Source: JAADEM01 sp965371855 (GTDB lineage Bacteria > Bacteroidota > Bacteroidia > Bacteroidales > Marinilabiliaceae). Taken from it: 42,909 nt of DNA. The DNA lies in the NCBI GenBank assembly GCA_965371855.1, contig CBDUZZ010000038.1, positions 1-42,909 on the forward strand. The letters are read 5' to 3'. The first letter of the stretch is position 1. Each line of letters begins with the position of its first letter. The position numbers and the translations under genes are program-made. The notes beneath the pieces were generated by a model. The model was not told the origin of the DNA. It did no database searches and saw nothing but the letters and a program-made list of their open reading frames with translations. Below are positions 1 through 7,734 of the stretch, in pieces.

Positions 1-56
1 AAGATACACCCGTTAGCTAAAAAATTCAACTTTTTTCGACAGTAGGGGGATTGCAG

Positions 57-182
57 GTAACGTTCAGTATAAGAATAGTAGCCGACTTCGGAATTCAAAA
101 CTTTCAATTTACAATGAAGTTGAAGCAGGCTACAACCCTTGAGTTTACTGCCATTTCGGCTATTATTTTTATACATTGTTAC
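57..182. repeat. Long imperfect inverted repeat
   Basis: The left arm at about 57-86 (GGTAAC, GTATAA, TAGCCGA) is matched in reverse complement at about 155-182 (TCGGCTA, TTATAC, GTTACC), with about 70 bases between the arms. It lies just downstream of the minus-strand operon that ends at 194, so it may act as a terminator or RNA-stability hairpin. It may also be a small mobile palindromic repeat. It lacks a canonical integron attC core. Bases 1-56 hold nothing I recognise. Confidence 0.55.
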
Positions 183-193
183 CACCAGTAGTT

Positions 194-1300
194 TTATGCT
201 TCAATCCGTTCAATATGTAGTTGTTCTTCTATAAAATACTCTTCTTTTATTTGATTTATTGTTTCTTTTACGGATAAAATTTCTTCGGCTAAATAAGCAT
301 TAGTTCCTGCAAATGCAAATCCATTATCCATTTTACCCTGTGCTGCATTAAATAATGCCTCTGCTATACAAAATTGAACTTTTGTGTAATCACATGTCTT
401 TAAACATTTCCAAGGACATTTTACAGGCTTTTGTTTACCTTGTTGTATTTCTCTAACAAAATCATTTTTAATTGTTCTAGCAGGAAGACCAACAGGACTA
501 TCAATAATGGTCAAGTCATTTTTTGTGCTTTCTATGTATAGTTGTTTAAATTTTCCTGAAACATCACACTCATTAGTTGTCACAAATCTTGTTCCCATTT
601 TTACGCCTTTTGCACCGATATTCATTATATCATACATATCTTTTCCTGTGTAGATACCACCCGCAGCAATAACGGGTATTTCTATACCAAATTTCTGTTC
701 AAAAAAACTTATCTCTTTGATTGTATCTTTCACAATTGTAGATAGTGGTATTTGAGGGTTAACAACATCATTCTTCTTAAAGCCCAAATGTCCTCCCGAT
801 AATGGACCTTCTACAACTACGGCATCAGGTATTCTATTGTATTTTTCTGACCAATGCTTAAAAATTAACTTTGCTGCTCTTGCAGATGATATTTTAGGAA
901 CAACTTTAGTTTTAGTTTCTTCTAAAAATGAAATCTCAATGTTTGTTGGTTTCTTTAAGGGTAATCCGGCACTAATAAATACTATATCAATATGTTCTTC
1001 AAGTGATATTTTTAACAAATCATCAAAATCAGATGCTGCCAACATTATATTTACTCCTATTATTCCATTTGTTTTTAATTTTGCTTTTCTAATTTCCTTT
1101 CTTAATGCTCTTTTATTTGCTTCTCTAAAATTATTTCTATAATTCTGTTCTGTCATTCCAATGCCAACAGCAGAAATAACACCTATGCCCCCTTCATTTG
1201 CGACTGCTGCTGCTAAATTTGATAGTGAAACACATACACCCATACCTCCTTGAATAATAGGTATATTAACTGTTAAATTTCCAATTTTTAATTTATCCAT
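194..1300 (-). CDS. NPD/FabK-like FMN-dependent oxidoreductase (nitronate monooxygenase family)
   Basis: A 368-residue soluble TIM-barrel flavoprotein of the 2-nitropropane dioxygenase family, which includes nitronate monooxygenases and the enoyl-ACP reductase FabK. The family signature appears at the start (IIQGGMGVCVS, about residues 15-25), followed by a glycine-rich segment VVEGPLSGGHLG (about 162-173) and the phosphate-binding stretch IPVIAAGGIYTGKDM (about 208-222), then GAKGVKMGTRF. A cysteine-rich patch near residues 297-312 (CPWKCLKTCDY) is seen in a Bacteroidota/Clostridia branch annotated as nitronate monooxygenase. It is the last gene of a three-gene unit, 15 bases after the radical SAM gene. 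The true substrate is unknown; the neighbours suggest lipid or natural-product tailoring rather than nitroalkane detoxification. Family assignment is secure, reaction is not. Confidence 0.85.
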   Translation of the reverse strand: MDKLKIGNLTVNIPIIQGGMGVCVSLSNLAAAVANEGGIGVISAVGIGMTEQNYRNNFREANKRALRKEIRKAKLKTNGIIGVNIMLAASDFDDLLKISLEEHIDIVFISAGLPLKKPTNIEISFLEETKTKVVPKISSARAAKLIFKHWSEKYNRIPDAVVVEGPLSGGHLGFKKNDVVNPQIPLSTIVKDTIKEISFFEQKFGIEIPVIAAGGIYTGKDMYDIMNIGAKGVKMGTRFVTTNECDVSGKFKQLYIESTKNDLTIIDSPVGLPARTIKNDFVREIQQGKQKPVKCPWKCLKTCDYTKVQFCIAEALFNAAQGKMDNGFAFAGTNAYLAEEILSVKETINQIKEEYFIEEQLHIERIEA

Positions 1301-1315
1301 GATATAATATTTTAT

Positions 1316-2797
1316 CTATAATATGTTTTTAAAAATTTTACGAAAGTGAAACCCATAAACTGAATATCTAATTGCTAACGGTACTAATTTTGGGCGGTTA
1401 AATAATGTCCAAAAGAACAAATTCCAATAGTATTTTCTGTGTGTATCTAAAATACCTAACTTTATAAAAGAGCGAAAGAAAGCAATGAAATGACTCAAAG
1501 TAAGTTTTACTCTGTTTTTCTGATTTGGAGTAAATCGTTTAATAAAATCCAAAACCCGCATGTAGTATTCTTTTCCCCCGTAAATTCCTTTAATTACTTT
1601 TTTATAACCATCGAGTAAAATCCTTTTATCCATTTTGGGAGTAAAATTTAGAGAGAAATCTGTATTGTTGCCAGTGGTTTCACTTGTAATACGACCTTCC
1701 TGTTTTAACCTTTTATAAAGCCGGGTTTTCTTTGGGGCATTTAATAATCCAACCATTGCAGAAATAATCCCACTCTCTCTAATAAAATCAATTTGTTTTT
1801 GAAACACTGATGGCGAATCATTGTCGAAACCAAGTATAAAACCTCCATTCACTTCTAAGCCATACTCCTGAATCTTATGTACACTTTGTATAAGGTCTCG
1901 GTTAGTATTTTGCACTTTCCCACATTCAACCAAACTTGCCAACTCGGTTGTTTCTATACCAATAAAAACGGTTGAAAATCCTGCTTTTGTCATTAACTCC
2001 ATTAGTTCGTCGTCGTCTGACAGATTAATTGAAGCTTCAGTTGAAAACCTGAAAGGAAAGTTTTTACTCTCCATCCACTCTATTATAGCGGGTAATAAAT
2101 CATTTTTAAGAATCTTTTTGTTTCCAATAAAATTATCATCAACAAAAAAGACATTTTTTCGCCACCCTATTGTATAAATTGCTTCCAACTCATTTAATAT
2201 CTGTTTGGTTGATTTAATTCTTACTTTATGTCCAAATAAAGCAGTAATATCACAAAACTCACAGTTGAAAGGACATCCCCGGGTCAATTGCAAATTCATT
2301 GTATTGTATTTTGAGGATTTCACCATTGAATAATCGGGAATTGGTGTGTCCAATAAATTTGCAAATCCTTCTGATTGATATATATGTTTTGGATTTCCGT
2401 TTTCCAAGTCATTTAGAAAACCGGGCAAAGTCAATTCTGCTTCATTTAAAACCAAGTGATTCACCATCTCGAAATTTTCGGGCTCCTCCGTAAACAAAGG
2501 ACCACCACCTACCATTTTTTTGTTTAGCGATTTGCACTTTTCAATTATTTCTTTTGCCGATTCTAATTGTACATTCATTGCACTAATAAATACATAATCA
2601 GCCCATAAAATATCTTTATTTTTAAGTGATTCGATATTTAGGTCAATTAGCTTTTTATTCCATTCTACGGGTAACATCGACGAAATGGTTATCAAACCCA
2701 AAGGTGGATTTACCGCCTTTTTTGAAATAAACTTTAAGGCATGTCTAAAGCTCCAAAAGGTATCTGGATATTGTGGATATATCAATAGGATATTCAT
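1316..2797 (-). CDS. B12-binding domain radical SAM protein (DUF4070-type C-terminus)
   Basis: A 493-residue radical SAM enzyme. The N-terminal third is a cobalamin-binding-like Rossmann domain starting MNILLIYPQYPDTFW. The 4Fe-4S motif CPFNCEFCDI (CxxxCxxC) is near residues 174-183, followed by FVDDNFIGNKK, typical of the HpnP and Elp3-like subgroups. The C-terminal part resembles the DUF4070 extension found in hopanoid methylase HpnP and relatives. No DxHxxG cobalamin motif is obvious, so the N-terminal domain may not bind B12 in the usual base-off manner. It sits between a glycosyltransferase (11 bases upstream) and an NPD-like flavoenzyme (15 bases downstream), so all three are probably co-transcribed. 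The reaction, probably methylation or another radical modification of a lipid or secondary metabolite, is inference. Confidence 0.85.
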   Translation of the reverse strand: MNILLIYPQYPDTFWSFRHALKFISKKAVNPPLGLITISSMLPVEWNKKLIDLNIESLKNKDILWADYVFISAMNVQLESAKEIIEKCKSLNKKMVGGGPLFTEEPENFEMVNHLVLNEAELTLPGFLNDLENGNPKHIYQSEGFANLLDTPIPDYSMVKSSKYNTMNLQLTRGCPFNCEFCDITALFGHKVRIKSTKQILNELEAIYTIGWRKNVFFVDDNFIGNKKILKNDLLPAIIEWMESKNFPFRFSTEASINLSDDDELMELMTKAGFSTVFIGIETTELASLVECGKVQNTNRDLIQSVHKIQEYGLEVNGGFILGFDNDSPSVFQKQIDFIRESGIISAMVGLLNAPKKTRLYKRLKQEGRITSETTGNNTDFSLNFTPKMDKRILLDGYKKVIKGIYGGKEYYMRVLDFIKRFTPNQKNRVKLTLSHFIAFFRSFIKLGILDTHRKYYWNLFFWTLFNRPKLVPLAIRYSVYGFHFRKIFKNIL

Positions 2798-2808
2798 GAT
2801 AATATGTT

Positions 2809-3531
2809 TTAACTGTTAATACTTAAAATGTTTAGCACTCTATTTCTATTTGATTTTGCAGCCATATTAAAATTTGAGAAAGTGGTTGCCACAATTTGAC
2901 AGCCCTCCATTATAAATTCAATTATGGCTTTATGGGGTTTTGTTTTTTGAAACTTGGTGGGATGAACAAGGTTCTTCAGATAAACATATTCTACCACTTT
3001 TTTATTTGCCTTAAAGTGCATATTTATTAAGGTTTCAACGCCATATCCTGCAGTTTCCATTTTTTTGAGAATTGGCAGGATGTCGATTTTCTTTAGTGCT
3101 CTTTGACCGGATAGACTTTTAAAAGGATTTATATCAGGATGGATAAGAGTTTCAGAAGGTTGCCCCAAAACCATATCAGCTTTGCCATTTAATACCGGGC
3201 GCAATAATTTGTTGGCATGTTCGGCAGTAAAATTCGACAGGTCGGCATCAATAAAAACCAGATATTCATTACTTGCCAGTTCTGCACCTTTTGCCATAGC
3301 AAATCCCTTCCCCTTATTTTTAGGCAATTGAACATCTATAATGTCACCTGTTTTTTTGAATTCTTTAATGAGTTCACCTGTCTTGTCTTTCGAACCATCA
3401 TTAATCACTATAACCTCATTGAAAAAATGTGTTTCACACACATCTTTAAGAATATTTGCAATTCTATATTGCTCATTGTATGCACAAATAATTGCGGTGG
3501 ATTTTAACTTCATATTTGTAAGTTTTATCAT
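2809..3531 (-). CDS. Family 2 glycosyltransferase, soluble
   Basis: A 240-residue GT-A fold glycosyltransferase. It has the GT2 nucleotide-binding start (STAIICAYNE), VIVINDGSKDKT, the region KNKGKGFAMAKG, and a DxD-like metal-binding motif IDADLS at about residues 95-100. The segment SGQRAL and the following GYGVETLIN resemble the glucosyl-3-phosphoglycerate synthase and dolichol-phosphate-mannose synthase branch. There are no transmembrane helices, so it is cytosolic or peripheral. The first methionine is used here, but Met7 (start 3513) gives a more usual GT2 N-terminus and is equally likely. It is the first gene of the operon with the radical SAM and NPD-like genes; acceptor and sugar cannot be read from the sequence. 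Confidence 0.85.
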   Translation of the reverse strand: MIKLTNMKLKSTAIICAYNEQYRIANILKDVCETHFFNEVIVINDGSKDKTGELIKEFKKTGDIIDVQLPKNKGKGFAMAKGAELASNEYLVFIDADLSNFTAEHANKLLRPVLNGKADMVLGQPSETLIHPDINPFKSLSGQRALKKIDILPILKKMETAGYGVETLINMHFKANKKVVEYVYLKNLVHPTKFQKTKPHKAIIEFIMEGCQIVATTFSNFNMAAKSNRNRVLNILSINS

Positions 3532-3647
3532 TATTTATTGACAAAACTAAGCCGGAAGGGAAGCACAAAAAAATTTCAGGGATTACTACCTTTTCAAAAG
3601 GGATGTGTAGGGAGAATAGTGGTGAATAGGGTGATTTTAGTGGCGAA

Positions 3648-4496
3648 TTAGGCGAGCCTAAATATTCTCTTTAATGCTTTTATATATTTCTGAGATACCA
3701 AAGCAGGAAAATCAAGGTTCTCAAAGTATAATTTATAACCTTGTGAATTGCCTTGAATTTCTTTTACATGATTTGTATTTACTATAAAAGTCCGGTGACA
3801 TCTTAAAATAAAGTCCAATTCGTTCACGGTTTCAATAGCTTTTTTTAATGAACTTCTAATCATTTGCTTTTTTACCATACCTTCACTTTCGTAATACACT
3901 TCTATGTAATTGTCTGCCGATTTAATAACGATTAATGAGTCAGGCGAGATGGAAAGATTGTCTTTTTTGTAATCAGATTCAAAATGAATTAGCTTCTCTT
4001 TTTGCTGTTTACCTTCAATTAACTTTTTGTTTAATTGTTGTGCCGATTTTAAATGAGACCGTAGTAATCTTTCCTGATTAATAATTATAAGAACTGCAAC
4101 CGGGAGAAAACCCAACAAAATAATTTTCACAATATCAGAAAAACGAATATCTAACACCCCAAACAGTTGAGTGTAAAACAGAAAATCGCTCGACGAAATT
4201 GTAAGCAAAATCCATAAATTCCAAATAATTTCTCTTTTTATATTCCATCTGTTGTTGTAGAATATTTTTGGGAATAAACTTGGTAAGACAATTAAATTTA
4301 TGCTTAAAACCAGGAATGTAGAAATTGCAAGTCCCGTCACTAAATAGAAAATTTTCTTTGTTGACAAAGTGCCAATTTCAATCGGTTGAAAAATCAGCAA
4401 GAATGCTAAAACACCAAAACTAATAAAAAGAATAATTTTAGCATTATGTCTTAAATCATCGTTGAAAGGGTATGGCTTATTTAAAAATTTTAACAT
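3648..4496 (-). CDS. LytTR-family transcriptional regulator with N-terminal membrane domain
   Basis: A 282-residue protein in two parts. Residues about 20-145 hold four hydrophobic membrane segments (for example IILFISFGVLAFLLIF and IVKIILLGFLPVAVLIII). A charged linker follows, then a C-terminal LytTR DNA-binding domain from about residue 178, with the characteristic IKSADNYIEVYY, MIRSSLKKA and FILRCHRTFIVNTNHV. Such membrane-anchored LytTR regulators are common in Bacteroidota and lack the response-regulator receiver domain. No partner histidine kinase is next to it. It stands alone between the glycosyltransferase operon and the Fic gene, so its targets are unknown. The family call is secure. 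Confidence 0.88.
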   Translation of the reverse strand: MLKFLNKPYPFNDDLRHNAKIILFISFGVLAFLLIFQPIEIGTLSTKKIFYLVTGLAISTFLVLSINLIVLPSLFPKIFYNNRWNIKREIIWNLWILLTISSSDFLFYTQLFGVLDIRFSDIVKIILLGFLPVAVLIIINQERLLRSHLKSAQQLNKKLIEGKQQKEKLIHFESDYKKDNLSISPDSLIVIKSADNYIEVYYESEGMVKKQMIRSSLKKAIETVNELDFILRCHRTFIVNTNHVKEIQGNSQGYKLYFENLDFPALVSQKYIKALKRIFRLA

Positions 4497-4530
4497 GTCA
4501 TAGTTTTTTTTCTATTTGTGGTAACGAATT

Positions 4531-4562
4531 GCTATAAAGCCTGTTTTAATAGGCTTTATAGC
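4531..4562 (-). terminator. Strong hairpin downstream of the Fic gene
   Basis: A perfect 12-base stem, GCTATAAAGCCT at 4531-4542 and AGGCTTTATAGC at 4551-4562, around an 8-base loop. It lies 17 bases past the stop of the Fic gene on the minus strand and upstream of the LytTR gene. It is flanked by GTAAC (4521) and GTTAC (4565), so the dyad extends further with a bulge. Function as a terminator is inferred from position. Confidence 0.6.
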
Positions 4563-4578
4563 GTGTTACAGGGCGTTT

Positions 4579-5619
4579 TTATTTTATTGAATAATTTGTT
4601 CCTGGTCCTGTTCCATATTTTTCAATCAAGTTTTTTTCTATCAAATCTGGTAATATTCTCTTTACAGTCGGGCTAGGTATTCCTAATTTCTTTGCCATTT
4701 CTCCAGATTTACAACCCGCATTGTTGCTAATAAACGTTATTATCAATTTCTCTCTCGGAGATAGTTTTGTCTCAATTCCACTAATTTTAAGTTTTTTCAT
4801 TAACTGTTCCTGAATATTTTTAAGGGCATCAAAGAAAAAGTTCACCCACTCAGTTACATTTTCATTGGGACGTTGTGCTTGGCAACTTCTCAAAACTCGA
4901 TAATACTCTGTTTTTCTACTTTCAACTTCATGTTCAAAACTTACATATTGAATCCATTTATATCCGTGTTTAAGAAGCAATAGTGTTGATATCAATCTAC
5001 TTAATCTTCCATTACCATCTTGAAAAGGGTGAATGCTAACAAAATCGTATGCAAATAAAGCACATTTCACCAATGGATGAGTTTTATTGTCACTGTCATA
5101 CCAATCAATCAAGAGTCGCATTGCGTCTTGTGTTTGAAAACCTGCTTCTGTTGTCTTAAAGAGAATATGACTTGTACCGTCAGGTAATTTTGCTTCTACT
5201 GCATTACTATGTTGCTTATAATCTCCCTTATGCCATTCGTCCTGTTGGCTATGTTTTAACAAAATATTATGTAGATTTTTTAAACCACTTTCATTTATTT
5301 TTATATCATTGTATGATTCTGATATTAAATCTAAGGTCTCAAAATATCCAACAACTTCTTGTGAATCTCTATCTTCAATTTTTGTTATATCAATTTCTTT
5401 GAGCAGTACCTCTACTTCTTCATTTGACATTTTAGAACCTTCAATCCGTGTTGAAGCTCCAACACTTCTTACTGTCGCTATTGATTTTAATTGTTTTAAG
5501 CTTTGTCCTTCCTTTTTCTCTATCGAAGTCCATGATGCATCAAATCTATCAATATGGCTAATCAGTCTGATTATTTCCCAATCAATATCTATCCTAAATG
5601 TGTGTACTAAATTTTCCAT
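4579..5619 (-). CDS. Fic-domain AMPylase with winged-helix C-terminus
   Basis: A 346-residue class II Fic protein. The active-site motif HPFQDGNGRLSR (about residues 193-204) matches HxFx(D/E)GNGRxxR, whose histidine catalyses transfer of AMP or another nucleotide phosphate to a hydroxyl. The autoinhibitory helix motif (S/T)xxxE(G/N) is present near the N-terminus as STRIEG (residues 56-61), so the glutamate is expected to obstruct ATP until inhibition is relieved. The last 60 residues (from LSPREKLIITFI) form a winged helix-turn-helix, including GEMAKKLGIPSPTVKRIL. There is no Doc- or antitoxin-like partner. Near-identical repeats just upstream (5646-5721) could be its own operator. The target of modification is unknown. 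Confidence 0.9.
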   Translation of the reverse strand: MENLVHTFRIDIDWEIIRLISHIDRFDASWTSIEKKEGQSLKQLKSIATVRSVGASTRIEGSKMSNEEVEVLLKEIDITKIEDRDSQEVVGYFETLDLISESYNDIKINESGLKNLHNILLKHSQQDEWHKGDYKQHSNAVEAKLPDGTSHILFKTTEAGFQTQDAMRLLIDWYDSDNKTHPLVKCALFAYDFVSIHPFQDGNGRLSRLISTLLLLKHGYKWIQYVSFEHEVESRKTEYYRVLRSCQAQRPNENVTEWVNFFFDALKNIQEQLMKKLKISGIETKLSPREKLIITFISNNAGCKSGEMAKKLGIPSPTVKRILPDLIEKNLIEKYGTGPGTNYSIK

Positions 5620-5645
5620 ATCACAAATGTATCATTTTTTACATA

Positions 5646-5721
5646 ATGATACGATATGATTCGTTTTTATTCGATAAATATTCGATACAGATGATACGAT
5701 ATGATTCTATTTGATACGATA
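5646..5721. promoter_or_regulatory. Repeated operator-like sites upstream of the Fic gene
   Basis: The 17-mer ATGATACGATATGATTC occurs at 5646-5662 and again, identical, at 5691-5707, exactly 45 bases apart (about four helical turns). A shorter GATACGATA copy lies at 5713-5721, and TTCGATA occurs at 5670-5676, at 5681-5687 and again just to the right of 5721. All lie within 105 bases upstream of the Fic start. Repeats phased on one DNA face suggest cooperative binding by a regulator, possibly the winged helix of the Fic protein itself. The assignment is inference. Confidence 0.5.
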
Positions 5722-5831
5722 GCAGTTCGATAAAATGCCCTGTAACTACTTGCTAAACGCAACCCAATTTCATTTATTTCTTCTTTGTGCTTCACAATAA
5801 GGCATACTAAGTGGCTATAGTTTAACCCAAA

Positions 5832-5870
5832 CTATGTATTAGAAATATTACCAATATTCCTAATACATAG
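5832..5870. terminator. Long hairpin between the Fic promoter region and the GH20 gene
   Basis: Arms CTATGTATTAG (5832-5842) and CTAATACATAG (5860-5870), with a second inner stem AATATT/AATATT around ACC, give an almost perfect 18-base stem. It is the main structure in the 5620-6056 gap and probably marks the 3' end of the GH20 transcript (minus strand, ends at 6057), although no strong U-run follows. The rest of the gap holds the Fic repeats and no coding signal that I can see. Confidence 0.45.
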
Positions 5871-6056
5871 CTCTCTGTTTTTGTTTTGTTCATAATAAAT
5901 ATAGTGATTAGCTAAGCAATAAAGATATATAATTTTCCCTACTTATTGCAAATTAATTTATGCATTCTTTCTATATGCAATTCCTTCAGAATTGAATTAT
6001 GATTTTTCTAGCTATAAATGACCTTTGAGGTCAGGTGTGTGGTTCAAATATCCCTC

Positions 6057-7622
6057 TTACTCGTCACCCCATACTTTAGGAGATTTATAAAAGTTAATTC
6101 CCATATATTCGAAGCGTTCTTTAAACGTACTTAGTCGGGTTTTATACTCATTCCAATCACGTTTATGTGTAGTCCAGCCTATTTCGGCATAACCCGGCAT
6201 ACGAGGGAAAACCATATAATCGATATCATCTGTAGTTTTCACTGTTTCGGTCCAGAGAGCAGCCTCAAACCCCAGAATATTCTCTTTACCTATTCCTTCA
6301 AACAGTGTTTCAGGATTCCAGTCATAAGCCTTATCTACTTCAATCATTCCAGCCCATGTTAATCCAATAGGAGTTAATGAATCATATTTCAGATCCATAT
6401 ACATTCTGCTGGCAGTTGACATAATTATTTTGACATCCTGATTAATCGCTTCCAATGCATTATCTGGTTTTTGCTGCCAAAACTGTGCAACAGAATTAGG
6501 TTGTAGTTTCGCAGCAGATATATCAGCCCAGCCAATCACTTGTTTTCCGTGAGAATTAACAATTTCCTGCACTCTGTTTATGAATGGGATATAATCTTTT
6601 TTCTTTGTTGCATGAGATTCATCTCCACCTATATGAATATAAGCACCGGGAGTTAAAGCTGCTACTTCACGAATCACATCGTCAATAAACTGATAAGTAA
6701 TCTCTTTATTAGTCATTAAAGTACTGAAGCCTACATTTGTACCTGTATATAACTCTTTTACTTTGTTATCAGGATTCAATTCAGGATATGAAGCTAAAGC
6801 AGCATTTGTATGACCTGGCATATCAATCTCAGGAATAATAGTTATATATCGGTCTTGTGCATATTGTACAATATCAGAATACTGCTCCTGAGTGTAGAAA
6901 CCACCTTTACCCCCTCCTACTTGTGTACTACTGCCGTGAACTGTTAAATTAGGCCACGACTTTATTTCAATCCGCCACCCCTGATCATCAGTAAGATGTA
7001 TGTGCAATACATTAATTTTAAAAGCTGCAATCTGATCGATAAATCTTTTTACATCATCAACGCTGAAAAAATGACGAGCAACATCCAGCATTACACCTCG
7101 GAATGCATAGTTCGGCTTATCTTCGATGGAACCAGTTGCTATTAACCATGAATCTTGTTGAAGTTCACCCGATTCAATACTTGCCGGTAATAGCTGCCGC
7201 AGTGTATGAACACCACGAAAGAGTCCTGCAGGATTTAAAGCTTTCAATTCAATGTATCCTTCATTAATGATAAGAAGATACCCCTCCTCACCTAGCTCTT
7301 CAGCACTTTTGTCAAGTATCAGATTTATAGCATCATCATCTTCATGTTCATCTGATTCCTTTACATTAAAAGGGTATCCTGTGGCCGGTTTCAATAGATT
7401 AGCCAGATAATTTCCAGTTTTTTTTACTGCCTCATTACCGCTCTGTACATAGATTGTTGTTTCATCTTCCAACTCAAACGAACTCCCAGTTGCAACAAGT
7501 TTGGTAGGTTTAGGTATCAAATTCTCTTTTGTGAGATCTTTGGGTATTGGTTTTTCGCATGAAGCAAAAATTGTTATTAAGACCAACAGAATCTCTATTT
7601 TAAAAATGTTTTTCATATGCAT
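6057..7622 (-). CDS. Beta-N-acetylhexosaminidase, GH20 lipoprotein
   Basis: A 521-residue exported enzyme. The N-terminus has a lipoprotein signal (IEILLVLITIFASC, lipidated Cys at about residue 22). A GH20b-like domain follows (to about residue 165), then the catalytic barrel: GVMLDVARHFFS, INVLHIHLTDDQGWR, IPEIDMPGHTNAAL, and the catalytic Asp-Glu pair in YIHIGGDESH near residue 331. GH20 enzymes remove terminal GlcNAc or GalNAc by substrate-assisted catalysis. Placement in the periplasm or on the outer surface is inferred from the lipobox. Met3 (7616) is an equally good start. The amino sugar released would feed the NagB encoded 8 kb away, though the genes are not adjacent. It appears to be transcribed alone. 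Confidence 0.93.
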   Translation of the reverse strand: MHMKNIFKIEILLVLITIFASCEKPIPKDLTKENLIPKPTKLVATGSSFELEDETTIYVQSGNEAVKKTGNYLANLLKPATGYPFNVKESDEHEDDDAINLILDKSAEELGEEGYLLIINEGYIELKALNPAGLFRGVHTLRQLLPASIESGELQQDSWLIATGSIEDKPNYAFRGVMLDVARHFFSVDDVKRFIDQIAAFKINVLHIHLTDDQGWRIEIKSWPNLTVHGSSTQVGGGKGGFYTQEQYSDIVQYAQDRYITIIPEIDMPGHTNAALASYPELNPDNKVKELYTGTNVGFSTLMTNKEITYQFIDDVIREVAALTPGAYIHIGGDESHATKKKDYIPFINRVQEIVNSHGKQVIGWADISAAKLQPNSVAQFWQQKPDNALEAINQDVKIIMSTASRMYMDLKYDSLTPIGLTWAGMIEVDKAYDWNPETLFEGIGKENILGFEAALWTETVKTTDDIDYMVFPRMPGYAEIGWTTHKRDWNEYKTRLSTFKERFEYMGINFYKSPKVWGDE

Positions 7623-7643
7623 AATAAATTGTTTAAGAATAGT

Positions 7644-7664
7644 GATTAATGATTAATGATTAAT
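7644..7664. repeat. Three tandem GATTAAT heptamers
   Basis: GATTAAT is repeated three times without interruption at 7644-7650, 7651-7657 and 7658-7664, just upstream of the GH20 start. Slippage-prone spacing of this kind could vary promoter geometry, but nothing else supports a function. Confidence 0.6.
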
Positions 7665-7734
7665 GGTTAGTTGTAACTATATTGAAATTGAACGCGAAAA
7701 CAATTATTGTAATTTCACATTGTATAATTTCTCT

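Noticed and set aside
57..182. Integron attC site
   Set aside because: The right end is GTTACCA, not GTTRRRY, and no integrase or cassette array is visible; kept only as an inverted repeat.
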